From the NCBI RefSeq assembly GCF_000014445.1, contig NC_008531.1:1738501-1802500 (forward strand): a stretch of DNA of 64,000 nt, read 5' to 3'. This document shows, piece by piece, positions 45,300-53,981 of the stretch. Source of the DNA: Leuconostoc mesenteroides subsp. mesenteroides ATCC 8293 (GTDB lineage: Bacteria > Bacillota > Bacilli > Lactobacillales > Lactobacillaceae). The stretch's first letter is position 1. Each line of letters opens with the position of its first letter. Both the position numbers and the translations under genes were made by a program. A model generated the notes under the pieces. The model made no database searches. It was not told the origin of the DNA and was given only the letters and a program-made list of their open reading frames with translations.

Positions 45300-45665
45300 T
45301 TACTTCAACCCCACACTAATCCGCAAAGCATGTGCCACAAGTTGCATTTCATTTGAAGAAGCATTTATATGTGCAATTTTGTCACGTAAGCGGCGCTTAT
45401 CTATTGTTCGCACTTGCTCTGCCAAAATGACTGAATCTCTTTTCATACCGCTCATATGTTCAGGTAATAATACATGTGTTGGCAACTTCGGTTTAGAAAT
45501 TTGGGACGTTATCGCAGCGACAATAGTTGTAGGGGAATTGGCATTTCCTACATCATTTTGAATAATCAAAACGGGCCGCACCCCAGCCTGCTCAGAGCCT
45601 ATTCCTTGCTTTAGATCGGCGTAAAATACGTCACCACGCATAACTGCTTGATGTTCTTCTGTCAT
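45300..45665 (-). CDS. mazF: MazF/EndoA-type mRNA interferase without antitoxin
   Basis: 121-residue endoribonuclease of the MazF/PemK family: MRGDVFYADLKQGIGSEQAG, VRPVLIIQNDVGN, TIVAAITSQ and VILAEQVRTIDKRRL. In Bacillus the same neighbourhood (acpS-alr-antitoxin-toxin) carries the antitoxin EndoAI between alr and the toxin. Here only 38 bases separate it from alr and no antitoxin ORF is present. The start ATG follows GTGAGAATATT. It is probably co-transcribed with acpS and alr. Confidence 0.9.
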   Translation of the reverse strand: MTEEHQAVMRGDVFYADLKQGIGSEQAGVRPVLIIQNDVGNANSPTTIVAAITSQISKPKLPTHVLLPEHMSGMKRDSVILAEQVRTIDKRRLRDKIAHINASSNEMQLVAHALRISVGLK

Positions 45666-45703
45666 AATATTCTCACTTCTATGTACGCGTCGTGAGACGC
45701 TTT

Positions 45704-46825
45704 TTAATAAATTCTAGGCAACCGAGCACCAAAATTTGTTAGTATTTCATGCGGAATCGTCTGAGCATATTCCGCAATCTCTTCTACCGATATTTGATTC
45801 TCACCTTCAAGGCCAACCAAAGTTACAGTTTTTCCAACAGGGTATTTCTGCTTTAATGTTATCACAATCTGGTCCATTGTGACACGTCCAATTACATGTT
45901 CAATATGTCCATCGACCAAGACCTTCATACCACTCATGCGACGCAGATAGCCATCTGCGTAACCTATAGGCAAAGTAGCTATCCATTGTGGTTTCTCTGC
46001 CGTATATGTTGCACCATAACTTACTGACTCGCCAGTTGTCAATTGATGTACTGACCCCAACTTTGATTTCAATTGTAGGGCTGGTTTCAAGGGTAAGGGC
46101 ATCTTTTTTTCAGGGGCACCAGGATTATACCCATAAAGCACAGAACCGACCCGGATCGTATCCGTATAAATTTCATCATGATGCCAAATCGCAGACCCTG
46201 AATTTGCTAAATGCCAGTACTGTTTAGGAATACCAGCTGATTGTACCCACTGATAAAAACGCTGGACTTGTTCATCATAATAGTTTTGATTATTATCATC
46301 AGCTGTGGCAAAATGAGTAAACACACCAGCCAATTGAAACTTTTCAGTACCTTGAATCAGATGATACATGTCTTCAACAGCACTTGCTGAATGAGCACCC
46401 ATTCGACCCATACCAGTATCAACAGCTAATTGAACATCTAGTTTCTGCCCATCTTTGATGTAATTTACTGCCTCATCAAGCCATTCAGTTGTTCCAACAG
46501 CTGGTGATAAACGATTTTCCACCATAACTTCTGTTTGGGTAACATCTTGGACACCAAGTAGAAAAATATTTATTTCTGCTTGGGGATAATATTTACGCAG
46601 GTCAACACCTTCACCAATCGTCGCTACCGCAAAATCATAGACACCCACCTCAAATAAAGCCCCCACAACTTGTTTTGCACCGTGTCCGTAAGCATTGGCT
46701 TTAACCACAGCAATCAATCTTTGTGCGCCCGCATGCCTCATAATTAATTTAGCATTGGTCTGAATTGCCTTTAAATCAATATCTAGCCATGTCGGCCGTA
46801 AACATAATATATCATTGTCTGTCAT
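45704..46825 (-). CDS. alr: alanine racemase
   Basis: Makes D-Ala for peptidoglycan and for D-alanylation of teichoic acids by the neighbouring dlt operon. 373 residues; PLP lysine 42 in VVKANAYGHGAKQV, N-terminal RPTWLDIDLKAI, GMGRMG, LANSGSAIW, RVGSVLYGYNP, and the catalytic Tyr in ESVSYGATYTAE. It overlaps the acpS end by 4 bases. Confidence 0.96.
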   Translation of the reverse strand: MTDNDILCLRPTWLDIDLKAIQTNAKLIMRHAGAQRLIAVVKANAYGHGAKQVVGALFEVGVYDFAVATIGEGVDLRKYYPQAEINIFLLGVQDVTQTEVMVENRLSPAVGTTEWLDEAVNYIKDGQKLDVQLAVDTGMGRMGAHSASAVEDMYHLIQGTEKFQLAGVFTHFATADDNNQNYYDEQVQRFYQWVQSAGIPKQYWHLANSGSAIWHHDEIYTDTIRVGSVLYGYNPGAPEKKMPLPLKPALQLKSKLGSVHQLTTGESVSYGATYTAEKPQWIATLPIGYADGYLRRMSGMKVLVDGHIEHVIGRVTMDQIVITLKQKYPVGKTVTLVGLEGENQISVEEIAEYAQTIPHEILTNFGARLPRIY

Positions 46826-47232
46826 GATAATACTCCTCGTTTAGGAAACAGCTTTATACTCATTTTTTCCAGCAGTGTCAAACGTTCAATAACAACAACC
46901 GTATTCACTTGATCACCGCTATGTGTGATTGCAACATAGGTATGATAGGGGAAGTTTTTCACTTTCATTACAGGTCGACCATTTGGCTCATTCAAAATTT
47001 CAATATCTTGCCACTGAACTTTCTCACCGATTCCATAGCCGGTGGCTTTTGAAAAAGCCTCTTTGGCAGAGAAACGTCCGGCAATATATTCGTTTTGGTG
47101 CTTACCTTTTCGCTCGGCCGCTGCAGCACGTTCTGCCGGCGTCAAAATGAGTGTTATAAAACTCTTCTGACGCTCGACTATTTCTGCAACTCGACTGATC
47201 GCTTCTGTGTCATTTCCAATTCCTATAATCAT
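46822..47232 (-). CDS. acpS: holo-[acyl-carrier-protein] synthase
   Basis: Transfers 4'-phosphopantetheine from CoA to the serine of acyl carrier proteins, and possibly DltC. 136 residues, starting MIIGIGNDTEAISRV with metal ligand Asp8, and RFSAKEAFSKATGYGI with the conserved Glu. A frame extension of eight residues upstream is ignored. There is no ribosome site; instead a promoter ends 6 bases before the ATG, so the mRNA may be leaderless. First gene of acpS-alr-mazF. Confidence 0.92.
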   Translation of the reverse strand: MIIGIGNDTEAISRVAEIVERQKSFITLILTPAERAAAAERKGKHQNEYIAGRFSAKEAFSKATGYGIGEKVQWQDIEILNEPNGRPVMKVKNFPYHTYVAITHSGDQVNTVVVIERLTLLEKMSIKLFPKRGVLS

Positions 47233-47238
47233 GGTTCT

Positions 47239-47266
47239 ATTGTAACAAAAGGTCAAGTGTTGACAA
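47239..47266 (-). promoter_or_regulatory. promoter of acpS-alr-mazF, possibly giving a leaderless mRNA
   Basis: Minus-strand TTGTCA (47261-47266) and TACAAT (47239-47244), spacer 16. Only six bases separate the -10 from the acpS ATG, so transcription should begin at or near the A of the start codon. Confidence 0.55.
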
Positions 47267-47302
47267 AGTTTTTTTGCCTACACTTAACCCTTTTGACCCC
47301 TA

Positions 47303-48589
47303 TTATTTAAAGTTTTTAAGATTTTTGTCTGTTGGTATCAAATTTTGCCATTTTTTGGATAGATAATTATCATTGATATGATATGTTGGTTCTTGATAAC
47401 CTCGTGCAAAAAAGGGCTTTATTTTCGTATCAGCAGCTACCCATCCTCGCCATCCCATATGGATGGTGTCCTGCATAAAGTACTTATGTCCACCATCATG
47501 AGAAAAGTCAGCAATTTGGTTAAAGCCTTGTGACTTTAACTGTTTTTTTACTTTATCCACACTCTGATAATATCTTTTTGTACTCAGCCCAGTATACTTT
47601 GACCACCTTTTATTAACAGGCTGAATAATGAACAAAACGTCAGTATGCTCTTTTGCAAACTCTTGTAATACAGCCTGAAAGTCGGAATACTCATCAGACT
47701 GTCGGTAATCAAAATGACTTTGAGAGTTTTCCAGCTTCTTCAAACTTGGTTTGACTCGCATTCTGAAAAACGAGTTTTTTATGCCAAATTTATTATTACC
47801 AGTTTGCTTCTTCGCAACTCTCATCGCTTCCCGCTCTAACAACGATACATTATCAGTTTTTGGTAACGACTTTAGTGCTGGTTCAACTTGCTTATCCCAA
47901 TTATTAGATACTGCAAAATTTGAGAATAGTTGGTCTTCGCGCAATAACATTCTATTTCGTAACATTAACAAGCTCTGATCAGTTTCTGACAAAGGCTCAT
48001 TATTTTTAATCTTTGTAATGAGACGAGCATAAAAGCTATTGTCACTAATTTGTTTTTGTTCCAATAATCGTTTCGCAATAAATCGATCAGTTGCACTAAT
48101 TGTCTTAATGTTTCGTAACCAGTTAACGGTCTGCAACGGTGAGTAAAACTGTGGAAATGCCCACTTACTATCACGTTTGGTAAACCACTGTTGCGAAATA
48201 ATAAATACTGCCTGCTTTTTATGCAAAGCCGGTGTCATTTCTTGCATCCCCAAGTAATGCGAAAGAGATTCTGTTCCAGCCTGACCAAGCAAAAATGGCT
48301 GATAATTACGCTTATACTTTGCTGCCAACACCGATGGATGCATTGTATCCAAACGGAGGAGTTCGCTTGACCCAAAGAAAGGGACATAATTTGTCTTTGA
48401 ATTACTAAAGGCCGCCATTTTGACGCTTTCGCCTTTAAAAACATTTTTAGAAAATGACACAGACGCTTTTTGAATATCTTTATTTGATAAATAATTTAAT
48501 GAAAATGGTGCCAAAAATAGTGCAGTAACCATGACGAATGCCAAGATTACTGGACCAAATATCCACCATAGCCCCCGTTTTTTCAGCAT
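47303..48589 (-). CDS. dltD: D-alanyl-lipoteichoic acid biosynthesis protein DltD
   Basis: Membrane-anchored protein needed for D-alanylation of teichoic acids; it passes D-Ala from the DltB/DltC machine to the polymer. 428 residues with an N-terminal anchor (about 5-30), a conserved Ser region FFGSSELLRLD, and the C-terminal DTIHMGWRGWVAADTKI with catalytic-type Asp and His. ATG 48589 is preferred over a TTG four codons upstream that overlaps dltC. Last gene of dltXABCD. Confidence 0.94.
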   Translation of the reverse strand: MLKKRGLWWIFGPVILAFVMVTALFLAPFSLNYLSNKDIQKASVSFSKNVFKGESVKMAAFSNSKTNYVPFFGSSELLRLDTMHPSVLAAKYKRNYQPFLLGQAGTESLSHYLGMQEMTPALHKKQAVFIISQQWFTKRDSKWAFPQFYSPLQTVNWLRNIKTISATDRFIAKRLLEQKQISDNSFYARLITKIKNNEPLSETDQSLLMLRNRMLLREDQLFSNFAVSNNWDKQVEPALKSLPKTDNVSLLEREAMRVAKKQTGNNKFGIKNSFFRMRVKPSLKKLENSQSHFDYRQSDEYSDFQAVLQEFAKEHTDVLFIIQPVNKRWSKYTGLSTKRYYQSVDKVKKQLKSQGFNQIADFSHDGGHKYFMQDTIHMGWRGWVAADTKIKPFFARGYQEPTYHINDNYLSKKWQNLIPTDKNLKNFK

Positions 48590-48593
48590 TTTT

Positions 48594-48830
48594 TTATCCA
48601 ATCAATGATTCAACTTTAGCAACTACCTTGTTTGGTGTGTTCCATTCATCACGATTAAATTCAGAGACAGGTGCTTGAATATTGAACTTACTTTCTAAAT
48701 CAAGCAATAATTCTACCGTTGCCATTGAATCTAGCAACCCATTCTCAAAAAAATCATCGTCCATTTGGTCAGAAATGTCTTCACCAATAATTGTGTTTAA
48801 GATTTCTACTATTTGTTCTTTCAAGTCCAT
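48594..48830 (-). CDS. dltC: D-alanine-poly(phosphoribitol) ligase carrier protein DltC
   Basis: 78-residue D-alanyl carrier protein. The phosphopantetheine attaches to Ser35 in FENGLLDSMATVELL (DSM in place of the DSL of acyl carriers, usual for DltC). Start ATG follows GAGGGAAAAAATA. It carries activated D-Ala from DltA to DltB. Confidence 0.95.
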   Translation of the reverse strand: MDLKEQIVEILNTIIGEDISDQMDDDFFENGLLDSMATVELLLDLESKFNIQAPVSEFNRDEWNTPNKVVAKVESLIG

Positions 48831-48900
48831 TATTTTTTCCCTCGATTTCTAATACTATCATTTATATAATAGCTATTATTTTCTATTTGTTTTCTTTACA

Positions 48901-50109
48901 CTAACGTTGGAACCAGATTTTGTCTAACAAACCACTGAATAGTAAGAAACTAATCATTACTACGTTGAATGTTATCACAATCGCTAACGCATTCGTAAAT
49001 TTATTATGCGGTACGTGATGCTTTTTCTTATAGCGTAACCACATATCATTGACAACAAGACCAACACCATGAAACAAGCCATAAGCGATATAGTACCATT
49101 TCAATCCGTGCCAAAATCCCATAATCAACATATTAATGATATAAGCCACGTTTGACGTTGTGACTCGACTTTTAAACCATTTTTTCTTCATCATCAGAAA
49201 CACGAGTCTCATAAAGACAAAGTCACGGAACCAAAATGATAAAGTCATATGCCAACGATTCCAAAACTCTTTTAAGTTTCTGGACAAAAATGGTAAATTA
49301 AAGTTCATTGGCACTTCAATTCCCATCACATACCCAGTTGCTACAGCGAACATTGAATATCCAGCAAAGTCAAAAAATAAATTCAAACCGTAAATATACA
49401 TATACGCTATTATCCACCATGACCATCCGCCTTGAGCGTGTGCAGAAATAATCGCCATACGCTCAACATTTGGCATTAATACCGTTCCCAAAGCATGAGA
49501 CACGATGAATTTATACAAAAAACCAATGAAAAGGTATTTGACAGCTTTGCCAAGCATTTCTAGATACTTATCGTGTGTCGGTGCTTTCTCAACATCTTTC
49601 ACGAAACGACGGTACCGATCAATAGGACCTGACGAAATTGTTGGCATAAACAGCATGAACCGCAAGAAAAGCCAAGGATTAAATTCTTGAATCGAACCAT
49701 CACGTATTTCCATCACCATACCAACTGAACGGAATGTCAAATACGAAATACCCATAAATCCGAGTAAGGTTGTCACTTGCAACCAATTAGCAACTGGCGC
49801 AACCTTAATTAATACTAATGGCAAGATAGCTAAAATAGTTGTGACATAAAACACCCAAGTTTGGTTGTACTTTTTACGATACAAAGTATAGGCCCAAACA
49901 AGCAGCCATTGCCAAATCATGTAGATAATTAATGCGATACCTTCATGGTATTTCTCACCATCAAACATCAAGAAAATAAAGACAAGTGAGACCAGCACTT
50001 CATACCAAGCTATACGCTTTCCAAAGTATAAACCAATGGCTAGAGGCAGTAGTGCCAACAATAAAATAATGAAGTACTGCGGATCTGCATAGGGTTGTAG
50101 ATTAAGCAT
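48901..50109 (-). CDS. dltB: D-alanyl transfer membrane protein DltB (MBOAT family)
   Basis: 402-residue polytopic protein that moves D-Ala from DltC across the membrane. MBOAT features are FMPTISSGPIDRYRRF, FLSRNLKEFWNRWHMTLSFWFRDFV and the catalytic His in MGFWHGLKWYYIAYGLFHG. An ATG at 50115 is only three bases from the ribosome site GAGG at the dltA end, so ATG 50109 is used. It overlaps dltA by 8 bases. Confidence 0.95.
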   Translation of the reverse strand: MLNLQPYADPQYFIILLLALLPLAIGLYFGKRIAWYEVLVSLVFIFLMFDGEKYHEGIALIIYMIWQWLLVWAYTLYRKKYNQTWVFYVTTILAILPLVLIKVAPVANWLQVTTLLGFMGISYLTFRSVGMVMEIRDGSIQEFNPWLFLRFMLFMPTISSGPIDRYRRFVKDVEKAPTHDKYLEMLGKAVKYLFIGFLYKFIVSHALGTVLMPNVERMAIISAHAQGGWSWWIIAYMYIYGLNLFFDFAGYSMFAVATGYVMGIEVPMNFNLPFLSRNLKEFWNRWHMTLSFWFRDFVFMRLVFLMMKKKWFKSRVTTSNVAYIINMLIMGFWHGLKWYYIAYGLFHGVGLVVNDMWLRYKKKHHVPHNKFTNALAIVITFNVVMISFLLFSGLLDKIWFQR

Positions 50110-51631
50110 TGCCATTCACCTCAGCAATCAACCCTTTTAAATCAATTTTACCATTTGGTGTTAATGGCATTGACTCGCGATATATAAATCGACTCGGCAT
50201 CATATAAGGCATCATAATGTCTTTCATGCCATCTTTAATTGCATTTGTTAACAACATAGGTTTAGAAAAGTCATTTTCTTTGGGCACCACAATGGCCAAC
50301 AGCTGCTTAACTTTACCATCAGCGTCATAACGTGGAACAGCGACTACTTGTTCTATCCATTGACTTTGTTGTAATTGTTGCGCAACTTCTTCCAATTCAA
50401 TTCGGAACCCATGTAATTTGATTTGAAAATCACTACGTCCTTTATAATGCAACAAACCATTTTCATCAACTGTTGCTAAATCACCGGTTTTATATGCCTG
50501 TTCACCGTTAAATTTCGTGAAAGCGTCATTTGTTTTTTCAGGGTTGTTCAAATAACCTTTGGAAACCGAAGGGCCAGAAATCACAATTTCGCCTTTTTCC
50601 CCAGAAGAAACTTCTTGGTCATTGCTATCTTGAATACTAATTAACGTATCTTTCTTTACGTACCCAATTGGCATTTTATCGTAGTTTTCGATGATTTTCT
50701 TGGTAATGCGTATACTTGAAACAGCAACTGTGGCTTCTGTCGGCCCATACGTATTGTATATTTTCACCTTTGGAAAGCGCGCTAGTAACTTCTCTGCTGT
50801 CGTACGTGTTAGTACTTCGCCACAAAACAAAAAGGCCTTCAAATTTGGATTGTTCGCTTGATTAAATTCTGGATCCAGAAGGGCAACATCAGCAAATGAT
50901 GGCGTCGAAACCCATGTAGTTAAATCTAACTTTGGTAAAGTGGCAAATAATAGTTTAAAGTCCTCAGCTACTGATTTGGGTAATGCTTTCAAAGTCCCAC
51001 CCGTAACAATTGTGGGAACCCAATCCATCACTGATAAATCAAAAGAATATGGTGGCTGTGATAACACATTACTGCCTTCTTGCCAGTCAAATGTGTCGCC
51101 GATCATCCAATTAGTAAAGCTTAGTAAATTATGATGTGAAATTTGAACGCCCTTTGGACGCCCTGTTGTCCCAGAAGTGAAAATAATATAAAAATTATCA
51201 TTTTCTTGAACAGAATGTGTCAATTCATAAGGTACATTCGTAGAAAATATACGATCCAGATGTTGTTTATCAATTATTAAAATATCTGAAATTGATGTTG
51301 GTAACTCATCAATAGCTAAGATCACTGCAGGCTTAGCAATTTCAATAATATCTGTCAATCTTTCCTCTGCTGAATTAACATCAACTGGAATGTAGGCATG
51401 CCCTGATTTAGCACTGCCTAAGAAACTGGCGATCATTTCAAATTGCTGCCCACCATACACCATAACTGGCGCCTTTTCCGGCAAATTTAGTTCATCTAAA
51501 GCATGAGCTAAACTATCAGATGCTTTTTTCAGCTGTTCATAAGTATGCTTTTCCCCCAGTTCATCATACGCAACTTTTTTAGGCTGCGTTGCCGCGATGA
51601 GATCAACCTGTTTTAACACATTATCAATCAT
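50102..51631 (-). CDS. dltA: D-alanine-[D-alanyl carrier protein] ligase DltA
   Basis: Adenylates D-Ala and loads it on DltC. 509 residues of the ANL superfamily: IIFTSGTTGRPKGVQISH, NTYGPTEATVAVSS, KTGDLATVDENGLLHYKGR, and the C-terminal Lys in LTPNGKIDLKGL. ATG follows TGGGGGAGCACAC and starts 15 bases after the DltX stop. Confidence 0.96.
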   Translation of the reverse strand: MIDNVLKQVDLIAATQPKKVAYDELGEKHTYEQLKKASDSLAHALDELNLPEKAPVMVYGGQQFEMIASFLGSAKSGHAYIPVDVNSAEERLTDIIEIAKPAVILAIDELPTSISDILIIDKQHLDRIFSTNVPYELTHSVQENDNFYIIFTSGTTGRPKGVQISHHNLLSFTNWMIGDTFDWQEGSNVLSQPPYSFDLSVMDWVPTIVTGGTLKALPKSVAEDFKLLFATLPKLDLTTWVSTPSFADVALLDPEFNQANNPNLKAFLFCGEVLTRTTAEKLLARFPKVKIYNTYGPTEATVAVSSIRITKKIIENYDKMPIGYVKKDTLISIQDSNDQEVSSGEKGEIVISGPSVSKGYLNNPEKTNDAFTKFNGEQAYKTGDLATVDENGLLHYKGRSDFQIKLHGFRIELEEVAQQLQQSQWIEQVVAVPRYDADGKVKQLLAIVVPKENDFSKPMLLTNAIKDGMKDIMMPYMMPSRFIYRESMPLTPNGKIDLKGLIAEVNGNA

Positions 51632-51645
51632 GTGTGCTCCCCCAT

Positions 51646-51786
51646 TTAAAATTCATTGTAAAGAAAATGTCCTTCCCCAACGCCAGAATAGCCGTATAAG
51701 TACAAAAGTGATAAAATGATTAAGAAATAAAAAACAGTACGCCCAACAAAATTAATAACTGGATGTTGGAAAAAATGCTTTAACAT
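51646..51786 (-). CDS. dltX: D-alanylation accessory peptide DltX
   Basis: 46-residue single-span membrane peptide at the head of the dlt operon. It begins MLKHFFQHPVINFVGRT, has a transmembrane stretch VFYFLIILSLLYLYG, and ends YSGVGEGHFLYNEF, the C-terminal motif of the DltX/PF12459 family that interacts with the DltB/DltD transfer step. The ribosome region is ACGGGGG. Well supported despite its size. Confidence 0.92.
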   Translation of the reverse strand: MLKHFFQHPVINFVGRTVFYFLIILSLLYLYGYSGVGEGHFLYNEF

Positions 51787-51868
51787 TCGCAGTAACCCCC
51801 GTATAAATTGTCTCTTTAAAAGTTATTTATTTTAACTTTAAAGTATCGTCAGTAATATAATGAACCTT

Positions 51869-51897
51869 ATTATAACATACATATTTCAGAATGTTAA
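51869..51897 (-). promoter_or_regulatory. dltXABCD promoter
   Basis: Minus-strand TTAACA (51892-51897) and TATAAT (51869-51874), spacer 17, with TG at the extended -10 position. The leader of about 75 bases before dltX shows no strong structure. Confidence 0.88.
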
Positions 51898-51931
51898 ATT
51901 TATATATCAAAGAATGGAACGATAGATTACT

Positions 51932-53128
51932 ATGATTAAAAAATGTTTCTCGCTTATTGTTAAACTAGACAATATTGTATTAAAGAACCATGTTTTCCAA
52001 GCAATATTCTCAGCAATGCGACAAACACTCCCCATTCTGGCAATCGACGTTTACTTGCGTCTGTTGTTCGTATTATTTTTAGCACCGAATGCTTTATTCC
52101 CTGTCATTTTTAATATCAATTTAAAAATAACCGGCCTGCAAATAATTCTTTCTATTTTGGACGTCGTTATTCTCATGATTTTTGCCGCTGCCTTGACAAA
52201 TAAATACCTAATCTACCGCGGCATAAAAAACAACATATTACCAATATTAACCAATTTTTTGGCCACCTACCTCCTTTTCACTGTCAATACACAGGATTTT
52301 TCACATAATGTTTCACAATATTTAGTGGTCACCGTATTAACTTTGCTCAGTAGTGAATCCTATTATCAATACCAAAGACTCTTTCGTAAAACCCTACAAC
52401 CTTATTCGGCAAGATTTTTAGTTTGGTCCGCTTTTATCCTTGGCCTCTATTTTTTGGTTCAACCGTATGTTCAACAAACTACGTTACAGTTACTAATCAG
52501 TAGTATTTTGTCATCTAATTTCTTCACAACATTCGTTGGTCTCCTACTAGTAGGAGCATGTGCACCAGTTCTGTATTGGTTAGGCATTGCATTGCCAAAC
52601 GAACTAACTTCCAATCAAACAACAATTAACGCTGTCGTCAAAAATTTAGATGTTATTTTGAAAAATACTCACGCGACATTGCCATACCCTGAAAATCTCT
52701 ATAGTGTGTATGGTACGTTTTCATTACTTGGTGGCATTGGCAATACACTAGCAATTAGTTTTTTGCTTTTATTTATGTCATCAAAAAGAAAGCAAAATTT
52801 AGGACTGTTATCCGTATTCCCTAGCTTATTCAATAATAATCAATTGCTTTATTTTGGATTACCATTATTCTTAAGACCTCTGATGTTGGTTCCTATGATT
52901 TTGTCTAGCGTAGCAGGCACCTTGGTTGGCTATGTAGCAATTGCCACACATTTGATAAAGCCGGCTTCCCTAGTGATACCAAATAATGCTCCTAATTTAT
53001 TAACTGCATTCTTAGGAAGCGGTAAATTATCTTCCTTAATTGTGGTAGCAATAGTCTTTGGGTTGACGGTATTGATTTACAAGCCATTTATCGAACTTGA
53101 TAACGCTGAGGTACAAAATGAGAAATAA
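51932..53128 (+). CDS. diverged PTS EIIC-like membrane protein (lactose/cellobiose type)
   Basis: 398-residue membrane protein with the layout of CelB/LacE IIC subunits: N-terminal QAIFSAMRQTLPILAIDVYL, then about 8-10 transmembrane segments, YGTFSLLGGIGNTLAISFLL and a C-terminal FGLPLFLRPLMLVPMILSS, VLIYKPFIELDN. The conserved substrate motif NEPxxFG is replaced by NNNQLLYFG, so the key Glu is missing. No IIA or IIB genes are nearby. Transport function is doubtful. It overlaps the following hydrolase gene by 11 bases. Confidence 0.75.
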   Translation: MIKKCFSLIVKLDNIVLKNHVFQAIFSAMRQTLPILAIDVYLRLLFVLFLAPNALFPVIFNINLKITGLQIILSILDVVILMIFAAALTNKYLIYRGIKNNILPILTNFLATYLLFTVNTQDFSHNVSQYLVVTVLTLLSSESYYQYQRLFRKTLQPYSARFLVWSAFILGLYFLVQPYVQQTTLQLLISSILSSNFFTTFVGLLLVGACAPVLYWLGIALPNELTSNQTTINAVVKNLDVILKNTHATLPYPENLYSVYGTFSLLGGIGNTLAISFLLLFMSSKRKQNLGLLSVFPSLFNNNQLLYFGLPLFLRPLMLVPMILSSVAGTLVGYVAIATHLIKPASLVIPNNAPNLLTAFLGSGKLSSLIVVAIVFGLTVLIYKPFIELDNAEVQNEK

Positions 53129-53954
53129 ACTAATCATCTTATCCAGTTTCATATTATTAATAGTAATTGGTATTTTTAGTCATAGTTGGGTTGTCCACAC
53201 TCGTACCACACAATCGAAAATACAAACATCACATATGTCACCAATTATTCTAATTCCGGGTTCAAGTGCTTCAGTCAATCGATTTGATAGTCTATTAACT
53301 AAGCTCAACACTAAGAGCCAGCGACACGATATTTTAAAAGTTTGGGTCACTAAAGATGGTAAATTGGTATACAGTGGCAAAATTCGATCTAGTGATGAGC
53401 AACCATTTATTGTCGTTGGCTTTCAAAACAATGCTGATGGTTACGACAATATTAAAACGCAGGCTAAGTGGCTAAATACTGCTCTTATTGATTTACAAGA
53501 TCGTTATCATTTCCATAATTTCCAAGGAATTGGCCACTCAAACGGCGGGCTCATTTGGACTAGATATTTAGAAAATTACTACAGTTCTGATAGTTTCAAT
53601 ATGGCAACTTTAATGACGCTAGGTACCCCCTTTAACTTCTCTGAGTCCTCATCACAACGTCGCACAGTCATGTTAAAAGACTTTATTGAAAAAAATACCA
53701 AATTACCCTCTAATTTGGTTATGTATTCGATAGCTGGTACTGAAGATTATACAGATGACGGAATCGTTCCAGTTCAAAGTGTTTTAGCCGGAAAGTATAT
53801 TTTTCAAAAACATGTCAAATCCTATACTCAAATTACTGTTTCTGGAGATGATGCGCAACATTCATGTCTCCCAGAAAATACAGAAGTTGTGAAATTAATA
53901 CAAGAACATATACTTAAGGAAAACACTAATAATAACTTTCGAAAACCACAATAA
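53118..53954 (+). CDS. exported DUF915-type alpha/beta hydrolase
   Basis: 278-residue serine hydrolase with an N-terminal signal/anchor (KLIILSSFILLIVIGIFSHS). Oxyanion region PIILIPGSSASVNRFD, nucleophile in GIGHSNGGLIWTRYL, LMTLGTPFNF, acidic residue near DDGIVPV and a C-terminal His (QHSCLPEN), as in DUF915 cell-surface hydrolases. Substrate unknown. ATG follows GAGGTACAAA inside the end of the IIC-like gene, so the pair is co-expressed. Confidence 0.85.
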   Translation: MRNKLIILSSFILLIVIGIFSHSWVVHTRTTQSKIQTSHMSPIILIPGSSASVNRFDSLLTKLNTKSQRHDILKVWVTKDGKLVYSGKIRSSDEQPFIVVGFQNNADGYDNIKTQAKWLNTALIDLQDRYHFHNFQGIGHSNGGLIWTRYLENYYSSDSFNMATLMTLGTPFNFSESSSQRRTVMLKDFIEKNTKLPSNLVMYSIAGTEDYTDDGIVPVQSVLAGKYIFQKHVKSYTQITVSGDDAQHSCLPENTEVVKLIQEHILKENTNNNFRKPQ

Positions 53955-53981
53955 AAGCAGCCCAGATGGGCTGCTTTTATT
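53953..53981. terminator. bidirectional terminator
   Basis: AAAAGCAGCCC-AGAT-GGGCTGCTTTT, T-runs on both strands, shared by the converging hydrolase and sigma-factor genes. Confidence 0.9.
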
